The position numbers and the translations under genes are program-made. A DNA stretch of 64,000 nucleotides from Stutzerimonas balearica DSM 6083 (lineage in GTDB: Bacteria > Pseudomonadota > Gammaproteobacteria > Pseudomonadales > Pseudomonadaceae): positions 124,001 to 188,000 of the forward strand of contig NZ_CP007511.1 in the NCBI RefSeq assembly GCF_000818015.1, written 5' to 3'. Position 1 is the first letter of the stretch. Each line of letters opens with the position of its first letter. Below are positions 54,514 to 63,095 of the stretch, in pieces. The notes under the pieces were generated by a model that worked only from the letters and a program-made list of their open reading frames with translations, had not been told where the DNA came from and did not search any database.

Positions 54514-55685
54514 AGAATGTCCCTCTCGGTGATATTGCTACATTGGTCCGTGGGGTTAGCTTTTCCAAAGAGGAAGGGAGCCTTCTTCCTCTAGAGGGGC
54601 ATTTACCTGTTATCAGAGCTGGAAGTATTCAGGAGTCACTATTGCTCCGTGAGGGGCAAATCTGGGTGCCAGCTGACAAGATAAAGAGCAGTCAGAAGAT
54701 TCGAATTGATGACATTGTGATGTGTACTTCTTCTGGAAGTTCTGATCTGGTTGGCAAGTGTGCACGGTCAACGGAAGATTTTGATGGGTCTTTTGGCGCC
54801 TTTTGTGCTGGGATAAGAGCTGATCAGGAAAAAGCATCACCTTCATATTTGTATCACTTCTTATGCTCTCCAGTATTTAAGAATTGGACTAGTGCTTCTT
54901 CTGGTGCGAATATTAAAAATATAAGAGTTTCTGAGCTGGCCGAATTCCAAGTCCCTCTCCCATCCCTGCCCGAACAAAAGCGCATCGCCGCCATCCTCGA
55001 CAAGGCTGACGCCATCCGCCGCAAACGCCAGCAAGCCATCCAGCTCGCCGACGATTTCTTAAGTGCACAGTTTTTGCAAAAATTTGGTGATCCCAAGGAT
55101 TCGCCCTTCGGCTCTAGGTCACTAAAGGATGTTGCCTTAAAAGTTACAGATGGTGCTCATTTTACGCCTACTTATGTTGACTCGGGCATACCTTTTCTGA
55201 GGGTGACTGATATTAATAGGGGTGAAGTTGACTGGTCGAAAGTGAAATATATTCCACTTGAAGAGCATCAAGAGTTAATTAAGCGCTGCAAACCTGAAAA
55301 AGGTGATGTTCTTTATTCAAAGAATGGAACCATTGGTGTGCCTAGATTGATTGACTGGGATCAGGAGTTTAGTATTTTTGTCAGTTTGTGTTTGATTAAA
55401 CCGAATCCGAATTATCTGAGGGGGCGATATTTGTATTCGTTCTTGCAAACGCCGTTTGCATTGAAACAGGCCACTCAAAAAGCAAAATCCGCAACAGTAA
55501 CAAACTTGCACTTGGTGGAGATCAAGGAGATAAAGCTGCCTGTGCCATCATTAGCCATTCAGGATGAATGGATTGATTTTGTAGATAATTTTGGCTGTAT
55601 GAGAGCACGGCTAATAGAGTCGCTAAATACATCAAATGACGCTTTTAATTCGCTAAGCCAAAAAGCCTTTTCCGGCATGCTGTAG
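54510..55685 (+). CDS. hsdS: Type I restriction specificity S subunit
   Basis: A 391-residue protein with two target recognition domains separated by a conserved helical spacer (LPEQKRIAAILDKADAIRRK, then RQQAIQLADDFLSAQFLQKF). Both target recognition domains are conspicuously AT-rich, whereas the spacer and adjacent hsdM are GC-rich, the mosaic left by exchange of specificity cassettes. It starts at GTG 54510 behind GGAGGGG. It determines the bipartite DNA target, which cannot be read from sequence. The C-terminal SQKAFSGML is typical. Confidence 0.94.
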   Translation: MKNVPLGDIATLVRGVSFSKEEGSLLPLEGHLPVIRAGSIQESLLLREGQIWVPADKIKSSQKIRIDDIVMCTSSGSSDLVGKCARSTEDFDGSFGAFCAGIRADQEKASPSYLYHFLCSPVFKNWTSASSGANIKNIRVSELAEFQVPLPSLPEQKRIAAILDKADAIRRKRQQAIQLADDFLSAQFLQKFGDPKDSPFGSRSLKDVALKVTDGAHFTPTYVDSGIPFLRVTDINRGEVDWSKVKYIPLEEHQELIKRCKPEKGDVLYSKNGTIGVPRLIDWDQEFSIFVSLCLIKPNPNYLRGRYLYSFLQTPFALKQATQKAKSATVTNLHLVEIKEIKLPVPSLAIQDEWIDFVDNFGCMRARLIESLNTSNDAFNSLSQKAFSGML

Positions 55686-55699
55686 ATAAGGAAATCCAC

Positions 55700-55822
55700 A
55701 TGCGCCTCAAGTCCGTCAAGCTCAGCCATTTTCGCGGCTACCGCACTACCACGGTTATTCCCATCGACGAAGCCATGGCCGGCTTCGTCGGGCCGTACCA
55801 AGCAGCGCAGACTGCCCACTAG
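55700..55822 (+). pseudogene. N-terminal relic of an AAA/OLD-type ATPase
   Basis: A 40-codon frame beginning MRLKSVKLSHFRGYRTTTV and then PIDEAMAGFVG. This is the characteristic start of RecF/SMC/OLD-like ATPases, in which GFVG should continue as a P-loop (GxNxxGKS). Instead the frame runs into unrelated PYQAAQTAH and a stop. AAGG lies upstream. The rest of the gene is gone, so a deletion has joined the hsd operon to the dynamin genes. Confidence 0.75.
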
Positions 55823-55899
55823 AGAAAACACCAACACGCCAGGTGCCTGACGCCCAACCGACACGCACCCACACAACCGACAAGGAATAGGTAAATTTT

Positions 55900-57609
55900 A
55901 TGCTCGACACGCAAAAGGCTCTTATTAGTTATCTAAATTCTTTAGCTCAGGTCATCGAAAACGTTCGTACGGCTGAGCTGGATATCAAAGGCGAGCCCAC
56001 ACAAACTCAGGCGTTTGCGCAGGCGGTTGCAGAACGTGAACTGCTGGTACCTGTGGTGGGTGCGTTCAGCGCCGGTAAATCTTCGCTTCTCAATGCCATC
56101 ATCGGCAGCAGCATCCTGCCGATGGATATCAAGCCGGAAACCGCTATCCCAACCGAGTTGCGCCACGATACGCAGGAGCGGCTGGAGGCTTTGTTTGCCG
56201 ATGGCCGTACCGAGCGATTCGGCATTGAGCAGTTGCCTGCCCTGCAGGAGCGGGCGGAAGAGCTTCAGCTATTGCGGCTATACATCAACCGTCCGGCGTT
56301 GAAGGGGCTGGCGCCGCTGGTGCTGGTGGATATGCCCGGTTTCAATTCGCCGCTCGATGCCCATAACAAAGCCATCGCCCACTACATCGGCGAAGGGGCG
56401 CACTATCTGTTTGTGGTCAGTGTTGAAGAAGGATCGTTGCACAAGCAGATCCTGCGCAATATGGATGAAGTCACTCTCATGGGCCGCAACTTCAGCGTTT
56501 GCGTGAACAAGGCAGACCTCAAGCCCGCTGCCGATGTGCAGGGCATTTGCGACTACATCAGCGAGCAACTCGAGGATGAGGGCTTTCCGGCCACGGTATG
56601 CGCTGTCAGCAAAAACGATATCTCCTCCGTCAACGCCATGCTGGGCAGCTTCAATCCAGAGGAGCTGTTCGGCTCAATTTTCCAGCCTGAACTGCTCCAG
56701 CAAAATTTCGCCATCGAAAGCACCCTGAGTACGGCGCTGGCTGGGCTGAACAGCGACAAGGAAAGTAACGAGCAGAAAATTGCTGAGATAGAAGATGCCT
56801 TGCGCGCCTTGGAGCAAGAGCGTGAGCAGCAAACCCAGGCAAACAGTGCCGGGAATCTGGAGCGCATTGTCGATGAGGTATTGCGCAGCGTGCACACACG
56901 CCTTGCCGGCTCTATAGATGAGATGGCCCGCGCGGCCTTGCGCAGCCAGGATGAGATGACTCGGATCATTTCCGATGAAGTGCGCAGCGGTCTGACTGTA
57001 GGGCTTAAGCGAGCTACGGACAGTATGTCTGCCCATATGGTGAATGAGTTCAGCCAGCACGTCAGCGGCTCCCTGCGGCCGGAGCTGCATCTGACGCAGA
57101 ACAACTGGACAGACAGCTTGCTGCAAACGCTGCAAGCGCAGCTGCTGCCAGGCCTGCTTTCGGCTATTGGCGGCCAAGCCGGCGGCGCAGCCAGTGGACT
57201 GTTGACCACTGCGATGTCAAGCATGGCAGCCGCGCGTCTTATCCCCAATCCCATCCTCCAGGTCGTGGTTACCGTCCTGCCCAGTCTGCTCGGCGCGCTT
57301 TTCAGTCGCATTAGCGAGGGGCAAAAGCTGGAGCAGGCCAAGGACGCTATTCGCACACAGGTACTGCCGGATGTGGAGCGCGGCCTGCGCCCAGAGATCA
57401 GCAGCTTCCTGCTCCAGGCGCAGGAAGAAATCGTGCGAGCTGTCTCTGATGCTTTTGACCAGCAGATCAAAGCGCAAAAAGACATTTTGGAAAAAATCAA
57501 TCAGCAAGCCGAGAGCGGCAATCTCGAGGCGCGGATCCGGGTATTGGAAGAAGCCCTTGCCGAGGTGCGTGCGCTGGCTCATGCGCATTTGCAGACCGCT
57601 AAGCGGTAA
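55900..57609 (+). CDS. Dynamin-like GTPase 1
   Basis: A 569-residue large GTPase: P-loop GAFSAGKS (54-61), G2 Thr in KPETAIPTE, G3 DMPG (144-147) and G4 NKAD (203-206). The helical second half contains a hydrophobic, Gly/Ala-rich stretch (about 411-470, LLPGLLSAIGGQAGGAASGL onward) that could act as a membrane paddle. Bacterial dynamin-like proteins remodel or guard membranes; LeoABC and DynA are comparisons. It is the first of three consecutive dynamin-like genes. The spacing from the previous relic is 77 bases. Confidence 0.9.
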   Translation: MLDTQKALISYLNSLAQVIENVRTAELDIKGEPTQTQAFAQAVAERELLVPVVGAFSAGKSSLLNAIIGSSILPMDIKPETAIPTELRHDTQERLEALFADGRTERFGIEQLPALQERAEELQLLRLYINRPALKGLAPLVLVDMPGFNSPLDAHNKAIAHYIGEGAHYLFVVSVEEGSLHKQILRNMDEVTLMGRNFSVCVNKADLKPAADVQGICDYISEQLEDEGFPATVCAVSKNDISSVNAMLGSFNPEELFGSIFQPELLQQNFAIESTLSTALAGLNSDKESNEQKIAEIEDALRALEQEREQQTQANSAGNLERIVDEVLRSVHTRLAGSIDEMARAALRSQDEMTRIISDEVRSGLTVGLKRATDSMSAHMVNEFSQHVSGSLRPELHLTQNNWTDSLLQTLQAQLLPGLLSAIGGQAGGAASGLLTTAMSSMAAARLIPNPILQVVVTVLPSLLGALFSRISEGQKLEQAKDAIRTQVLPDVERGLRPEISSFLLQAQEEIVRAVSDAFDQQIKAQKDILEKINQQAESGNLEARIRVLEEALAEVRALAHAHLQTAKR

Positions 57610-57659
57610 TGCAGCGAGTACCACCGCAAGTAGCTGTTTATACATTTAAGGAAGAGATC

Positions 57660-59903
57660 ATGCTCGTCGAGCAACGCATCGAAAAACTCGTGAATGGCAT
57701 GCAAAAGCTGAATGCCATTGTCGCCAAATATCCCGGTCCCGGTTTCACTGATGGCGTTTATGGCGACTCAGCGCCGCTTAAGCCGGAAACGGTACAGCGT
57801 GATGCGAACGCAATGGCGCAGGAAGGGCGCAATCTGCGCGTGGGCGTCATTGGCAGGGTCAAGGCAGGCAAGTCTTCACTGCTCAATGCGCTGATGTTCG
57901 ACGGTAAGGATGTACTGCCCCAGGCCGCTACGCCGATGACCGCTTCGCTGACGGTTCTGCGCTACAGCGAGCAGGCCAACCCCTATGCTGAGGTGGAGTA
58001 TTTCCTCCCGGAAGACGTGAACGATATGCGCCTGCTGGCAGAGGAGTATGACGAGCGCTTCCGAATTGCCTTGGCAGAAAGGCAGAAAGCCGCCGAAGAA
58101 AAGGCGGCCCGCCCAGGTGCCCGCGCTGTGCCAAAACCAGACCCGGAGCGCCTCAAGGCCTCGGTAAAACGTGAGCTCGATGCCGACCCAAGATTGGGCG
58201 GTGCTAAGGATATGTATGAACGTATCCGCGTTGCCGGTGGCTTGCCAGCCAATGAGACTCAGCGCATTGAAGGGCGTGATCTTGCGGACCTGCAAACCAA
58301 GCTGGCTGATTATGTCGGTGCAGGAGGGCGCTTTACGCCCTTCACCAAGTGTCTGTCGCTGTATTTACCGCTACCGGCGCTAGAAGGCGTGGATGTAGTC
58401 GATACCCCCGGCGTGAATGACCCTATTCGTTCCCGTGAAGAGCGCACCATGGAGGAACTGCACAATTGTGATGTGGTTTTCGTGGTCAGCCCTTCGGGGC
58501 AGTTCCTGAACCAACAGGATCTGGACCTGATGGGCCGTCTGACCTACAAGGATGGCGTGCGCGAGGTCTTTCTTGTCGCCAGCCAAATTGACGGTCAGTT
58601 GTTTGGCAGCGAGCGTGATAAACACGAAGGTCGCCTTCCCGACGTGCTGCAAGGGCTGCGGCACACCTTGGCAAGCCAGGCCGGGGGCTCCCTCGGGGCT
58701 GTACCAGGCGGCAATCAGGGCCTGGACACGCTTAAAAGCCAACTGGCGGAGCGCCTCGTTGTTACCTCCAGCGTTGCCTATGCCCTGTTGACCCAACCCG
58801 AATCCGATTGGGATGACAACGCACGCCATACCTGGTCGCTGCTGAGTACAGGTTATCCGGCGGAGTGCGCTCAAGTGGCCAGCGCCAAGAGCCACCTCGA
58901 GGCTATGGCCGGCATTGCGCAAACCGAGCTCATGCTTGAGCAGGTGCGTGGGCGTAAGCAGGCCATCACTGACGAAAAGATCAACGCTTTTCTGGATGAC
59001 CAAGCCAAGGCCTTGCGTGGATACCTGGACGGTGCACCAGAGGCTGTGCGGCGTAACCGTGAAGAGATCGTCAATGCCAAGGCCGGCGACTTGGAAGAAA
59101 AGCTCAGCGCCATGCAAAGCTTCCGTGAAGCGGCTGTCCGGGCAACCAATGTTGCCGTGGGGGATATTGCAGAGGACGCCGGGGAGAGCTTACGCAGGCA
59201 AATAAACAGTAAGATCCAAGAACTTTTCAGCGGTGCTCAAAATACGGCTGAGCAGTCGAAAGACTATGAGGTCGAATACACAGATCCAAGTACCTTACGC
59301 AAGGTCGCTAGCTTCCTTACTTTGGGGTTAGTCAGTGCCGAGCGAACATCAAAAACAGTCCAGACCGTTGATTCCACTAAAATTCGCAGTGCGCTCGAGG
59401 GTTTTCAGGCTTCATTCAGCACTCAAATAACCACTCTTGTCGATAACACTCGCCAAGGGCTTCGCAAGAAAATCGAAGCAGGGATTCTGGCGGCTCTGCG
59501 AGAGCACAAGGTTGTCAGCGATCGGGATATCGATACTACCCGTCTCGCGCAAGCGTGCAGGTCCGCCTTGGCCATGGTCCGGGACTTCGATGATCCTGAG
59601 CTGCCTTCACTGCCATCCAACCTGATGCAAAACGGCACATTGAAAGGCAGTGACGCCAGCAGTTACGAAAGCGCTGCCCTGGAATATCTAGCACAACTGA
59701 AAAAGTTGGCTGCCAAAGAAGCGCGTGTTCTGACAAAGAGTTTCGAAGAACGCTTAAATGCTGCCGATGTGGGTAATGCGCTTTTTGTGCATTACGAAGA
59801 GCATCTCAATGGGGTCAGAGCGCAGATACAAGACAGGGATAAAACCTTGCAGCGCTACGACGAGCTGTTGGTCGAACTCCAGGAGCTGCAAAGTTATGTC
59901 TGA
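57660..59903 (+). CDS. Dynamin-like GTPase 2 (LeoA-like)
   Basis: A 747-residue GTPase with P-loop GRVKAGKS (65-72), a long insertion containing a charged helical segment (about 120-200), and G3 DTPG (248-251). The G4 motif is atypical (SQID, 308-311) rather than NKxD, so base specificity may be relaxed. The C-terminal half is helical. The AAGGAAG before ATG 57660 decides the start; an ATG at 57609 overlapping the previous stop lacks such a site. Its stop overlaps gene 3 by eight bases. The domain plan recalls LeoA. Confidence 0.88.
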   Translation: MLVEQRIEKLVNGMQKLNAIVAKYPGPGFTDGVYGDSAPLKPETVQRDANAMAQEGRNLRVGVIGRVKAGKSSLLNALMFDGKDVLPQAATPMTASLTVLRYSEQANPYAEVEYFLPEDVNDMRLLAEEYDERFRIALAERQKAAEEKAARPGARAVPKPDPERLKASVKRELDADPRLGGAKDMYERIRVAGGLPANETQRIEGRDLADLQTKLADYVGAGGRFTPFTKCLSLYLPLPALEGVDVVDTPGVNDPIRSREERTMEELHNCDVVFVVSPSGQFLNQQDLDLMGRLTYKDGVREVFLVASQIDGQLFGSERDKHEGRLPDVLQGLRHTLASQAGGSLGAVPGGNQGLDTLKSQLAERLVVTSSVAYALLTQPESDWDDNARHTWSLLSTGYPAECAQVASAKSHLEAMAGIAQTELMLEQVRGRKQAITDEKINAFLDDQAKALRGYLDGAPEAVRRNREEIVNAKAGDLEEKLSAMQSFREAAVRATNVAVGDIAEDAGESLRRQINSKIQELFSGAQNTAEQSKDYEVEYTDPSTLRKVASFLTLGLVSAERTSKTVQTVDSTKIRSALEGFQASFSTQITTLVDNTRQGLRKKIEAGILAALREHKVVSDRDIDTTRLAQACRSALAMVRDFDDPELPSLPSNLMQNGTLKGSDASSYESAALEYLAQLKKLAAKEARVLTKSFEERLNAADVGNALFVHYEEHLNGVRAQIQDRDKTLQRYDELLVELQELQSYV

Positions 59904-61512
59904 CTTATTGCTCACGCCTCAGTTGGAGCCTGCACTTACGCGCCTGAAAAGCATTTGGCCGTGGGGCCGCAAGGGGCTGATCGAGCAGCTTCAGCAGCAC
60001 ATCACAGCCGCCGATGAGCGTACGGTGCGCATGCAGGCCTTGCGCCAGCGCATCGAGGCTGAGCTAACCAGGGTCAAAGCCGAGCTAGTCAGAACTGAAA
60101 CCGATCTCGAACAGTGGCAGTCGCAGCATCAGCAGTTAGAGGCGGCGCACGCTGTGCAAACGCAGCAGCTACTGGAGCGATCAATCGCCTATGACGCGTT
60201 GAAAGAGTCGCAAGAGCAGCTTCAGCTTGAGTATGAAACGCTCGGCAAAACGGCGGCTTTGATCGAGAGCCGCTACACCCTGGTCTGCAATATCCTCAAC
60301 AGCAAGCCGGCCGAGAACGCTGCCCTGAGCGAGCTAAAGGGTTGGTTGGCAGGCGAATTCGCCCGAGACGTGCAGAGGCTCGAACTGTCCGCCGATGTTA
60401 CCAGTCCGGCTTTGGAGCAGGCGAACGCTATCGGGTTGCACGTAGAGCTTCTCAGCGACTCGCCTGCACTGCGTACCAAGTTCCTGGTAGCAGTGGCTGG
60501 TGGCTTCAGCAGTGGCAAATCATCCTTCGTTACCAGCTTCATGCGTAAGGAATATTCGCAGCTGCTGGCAAAGGGTATCCAGCCGGTAACAGCGATTCCA
60601 ACCTATGTGATGCCTGGCAATGAACTCTCAATCTATGGGCACACCAGCAAAGGCGCACACGTCCAGCTATCGAAGGATGAGTACGCTCAACTGACACATG
60701 ACTTCATTGCGAACATGGGTTTCAGCGTTAAAGAGATCATGCCGCATGTGGTGATCGAATCCCCCATGCCCGGGCTGAAGCACCTTGCCTTCATCGATAT
60801 GCCGGGTTACGACCCGGCAGCTTCTGATACAGCTGATACTGCCGCTGATCATGGAATCGCCAGCGCCGCCTTGAGCGAAGCGGATGCTGTGATCTGGCTG
60901 GTTGCGCTGGACAGTAACGGCACCTTACCCGCCAATGATCTCGAGTTTTTGCTGCAGCACGCCGATGACAGACCGTTATACGTCGTGCTCAACAAGGCAG
61001 ATCTGCGGCCTCTCGCCAACCTGGAAGCAGTTATTGAGGAGATCAAAGAGCACTTGGAAGACAGCGGCATTCAATTCGAGGGTATTTGTGCTTACAGCTC
61101 AACGCTCGCAAAAGAACTGCTGCATGAAGGCAAAAGCCTCAGCGAAGTCATGAATGAGTGGGATCACTTGTCTGACGCAGCGCTTGTTCTCCATAAAGAA
61201 TTCGACACGTTAGTTACAAACTTGGCGAAACACTCCAGCCAACAGCTCCATAAAGTCGAAATGGTCGGCGAGCTGGCTCACTCGCTTGAACTAGATATCT
61301 TAGAGATAGCAGGCTCTGAATCGGCAGTTTTCCAGACGGCTCAAAGTAGAATTAGACAGTTGAAAGAGCTGGCAGAGAGTATTTTTGGCGTCGAGCGAAG
61401 CGAAATATCTCAGACGCTTGAGAATATGCGTTTGTGTGGTCACAAACTTCTGCAGGAAAATTTCGGACCGTATCTCGTTCATCCGTTAAAGCATGAAGTG
61501 TCCTTGGAGTAA
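59896..61512 (+). CDS. Dynamin-like GTPase 3 with N-terminal coiled coil
   Basis: A 538-residue GTPase whose first about 120 residues form a heptad-rich coiled coil (QRIEAELTRVKAELVRTETD). The GTPase domain follows: P-loop GGFSSGKS (202-209), G2 in PVTAIPT, G3 DMPG (301-304) and G4 NKAD (366-369). The C-terminal helical part is short. Heteromeric assembly with the other two GTPases is expected from the gene overlap. Base composition falls toward its 3' end. Confidence 0.9.
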   Translation: MSDLLLTPQLEPALTRLKSIWPWGRKGLIEQLQQHITAADERTVRMQALRQRIEAELTRVKAELVRTETDLEQWQSQHQQLEAAHAVQTQQLLERSIAYDALKESQEQLQLEYETLGKTAALIESRYTLVCNILNSKPAENAALSELKGWLAGEFARDVQRLELSADVTSPALEQANAIGLHVELLSDSPALRTKFLVAVAGGFSSGKSSFVTSFMRKEYSQLLAKGIQPVTAIPTYVMPGNELSIYGHTSKGAHVQLSKDEYAQLTHDFIANMGFSVKEIMPHVVIESPMPGLKHLAFIDMPGYDPAASDTADTAADHGIASAALSEADAVIWLVALDSNGTLPANDLEFLLQHADDRPLYVVLNKADLRPLANLEAVIEEIKEHLEDSGIQFEGICAYSSTLAKELLHEGKSLSEVMNEWDHLSDAALVLHKEFDTLVTNLAKHSSQQLHKVEMVGELAHSLELDILEIAGSESAVFQTAQSRIRQLKELAESIFGVERSEISQTLENMRLCGHKLLQENFGPYLVHPLKHEVSLE

Positions 61513-61744
61513 GGTCTTTCACAGATTCGGCTGCTATAGGACGGTGCGCGGCACGGTTTAGCTGAAAGCCGATGGGAGTGCTGGCACTGCATTCCTGCAA
61601 GGGCTTCGGCAACATCGTCAAAGCCCTTCATCGCTCAGCTATTGCTGTTCGATGAGCACTGAGCAGCAAGCCGGGTGCAGAGCTGGCCAGTGATGGCATT
61701 TTGATGCATCTTATATCGATCCATTCAGCAAGGACGTTTACGAA

Positions 61745-62236
61745 ATGCTCTCTTCCCGCTATGTCGGCAGCGCCAAGGAGCTCAAAAAAGCTCTGAACGA
61801 CAAGGCCGACTACATTGTAATCACTGACAAGAAACTCGCTTTCGCTGTACGTGTGATTAAGTCGGTCACTTACGCCAAACTAGCAATTGTCGCAACCGGC
61901 GCGGGAGTTGCCGCTGTTGGTTTCTGGAACCCTGCCGGCTGGGGAGCTGGCGCAGCTACTGCAGTTACAGCCTCGGGGCTTGTCGCCTCGGGTATCACTG
62001 CGGTCGGAGGCGCTGCGGCTATTTCTGCGGCAGGCATCTCTGGCGGTACGGCCGCGGTGATAGTTGCATGCATCTCTGTCTTGGGTGTGCTGGGACTTGC
62101 GGCACTGGCGATGCATAAGGATTACGCTTTGGACATCGATGCCAGTACAAGCGGACAGGTAGGTGCCTCGGGCGAAAAGCCAGAGATGGGGGGCGGCGGC
62201 GCTTTCAAGATGTCGCTCAAGCGCAATGCTAAGTAG
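61745..62236 (+). CDS. Glycine/alanine-rich membrane protein of unknown function
   Basis: A 163-residue protein. A charged N-terminus (SAKELKKALNDKADYIVITD) precedes about 75 residues of Gly/Ala/Val-rich hydrophobic sequence with glycine-zipper spacing, probably two or three membrane helices, then a short hydrophilic Gly-rich tail. The N-terminal block has the look of small domains I associate with island-encoded proteins, but I cannot name the family. AAGGA lies ten bases before the ATG. Position after the dynamin trio makes a membrane effector or anchor conceivable. Confidence 0.7.
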   Translation: MLSSRYVGSAKELKKALNDKADYIVITDKKLAFAVRVIKSVTYAKLAIVATGAGVAAVGFWNPAGWGAGAATAVTASGLVASGITAVGGAAAISAAGISGGTAAVIVACISVLGVLGLAALAMHKDYALDIDASTSGQVGASGEKPEMGGGGAFKMSLKRNAK

Positions 62237-62384
62237 CTTCTGGCCGGGCCCGCTGTACTTCTTTTTGTGCAAGAGGTGCGATCACCGCTTCACGTCAAAA
62301 CGGCGCTTTGGGCTCAAATGTCCCGTGTGCGGCAGTATTAATGTGAGGCGAGATAAGGTCATGGATAAGACCATCTCCAAGTGA
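62226..62384 (+). CDS. 52-residue zinc-ribbon protein
   Basis: A short frame with two CxxC pairs (CKRCDHRF and CPVCGSINV) forming a rubredoxin-like zinc ribbon, preceded by a hydrophobic FWPGPLYFF stretch. Its ATG lies 11 bases inside the preceding gene, so it is probably translated by coupling. The basic C-terminus (RRDKVMDKT) could bind nucleic acid or protein. Function unknown. Confidence 0.55.
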   Translation: MLSSFWPGPLYFFLCKRCDHRFTSKRRFGLKCPVCGSINVRRDKVMDKTISK

Positions 62385-62853
62385 GGCTCTAGCCTCCTTA
62401 ACCACTACCCCCGAGGCTGCAGTGCAGTGTCGGGTGCAATTCGGGCGGTTACCCCATCGACTGCCGAGAGGACTAGTCATTCAACATTGCAGGAACCGTC
62501 TCGCAGAAAGCTGATTATCTTCAGCTGTCGAAGTTACTTGATGCGTTTGTCCAAAGTCTGAATCGGAAGCTACTTCGCGAGAAGGGCTGAACTTCTGAGT
62601 TCGGCTGACTAAGCGCCGTTTTTTGAGTGTATGTGGCGACGCGCGCTGAGCTAGTGCTCATGTAGCTGGCTAGGGATGGCACTCGATCATGGGCTGCGGC
62701 ACGGTACAGGCACAGCCCGACAATAGCCAAAAAGAATGGTGGTGAAGCCAGTGCTCGTCGCGGTCTGACGAGCGACATGGAAGATTGTGCAGGAGCGAGC
62801 CGGCCTAGGAGTTGAATAGCTTAAAGCCTAGAAAAAGCTAACAAGCAGAGAAA
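62385..62853. other. Gene-free right end of the defence island
   Basis: About 470 bases without a supported gene or clear repeat. Short open frames on either strand lack Shine-Dalgarno sites and domain features. There is no integrase fragment and no copy of the tRNA 3' end here or at the left edge. Confidence 0.6.
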
Positions 62854-62930
62854 TGGCGCATCCGGCGGGATTCGAACCCACGACCCCTGCCTTCGGAGGG
62901 CAGTACTCTATCCAGCTGAGCTACGGATGC
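62854..62930 (-). tRNA. tRNA-Arg (anticodon CCG)
   Basis: A 77-base gene including CCA. The acceptor stem GCATCCG pairs with CGGATGC, the D-arm is AGCTCAGCTGGATAGAG, the anticodon stem-loop CTGCCCTCCGAAGGCAG gives CCG, and the T-arm carries GGTTCGAATCC. Its 3' end faces the defence island, the usual orientation for an integration target. Confidence 0.96.
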
Positions 62931-63095
62931 GTTGCGGGGCGCAATCATACGCATCTCGCCTGCGGGCGTCCATGCCGGCGGGCGGTCCGCTTTGGCGTCC
63001 GAAATACCCGGCTACAGATCGCCGGGCTGCCGCCAGCGGGCCGGCCTGCTAGGCTCGGGGGCTCGTTCCAGAGCGGTTGCGGTTAAGGAGAGGCA

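Noticed and set aside
62521..62778. Short minus-strand frame of 85 codons near the island end
   Set aside because: Starts without a good Shine-Dalgarno and has no motif; could be a decayed remnant but cannot be supported.
62854..62930. Attachment-site duplication of the tRNA-Arg 3' end at the island's left edge
   Set aside because: No match to the tRNA 3' segment was seen around 45528-45830, and no integrase gene is present, so att sites are not annotated.
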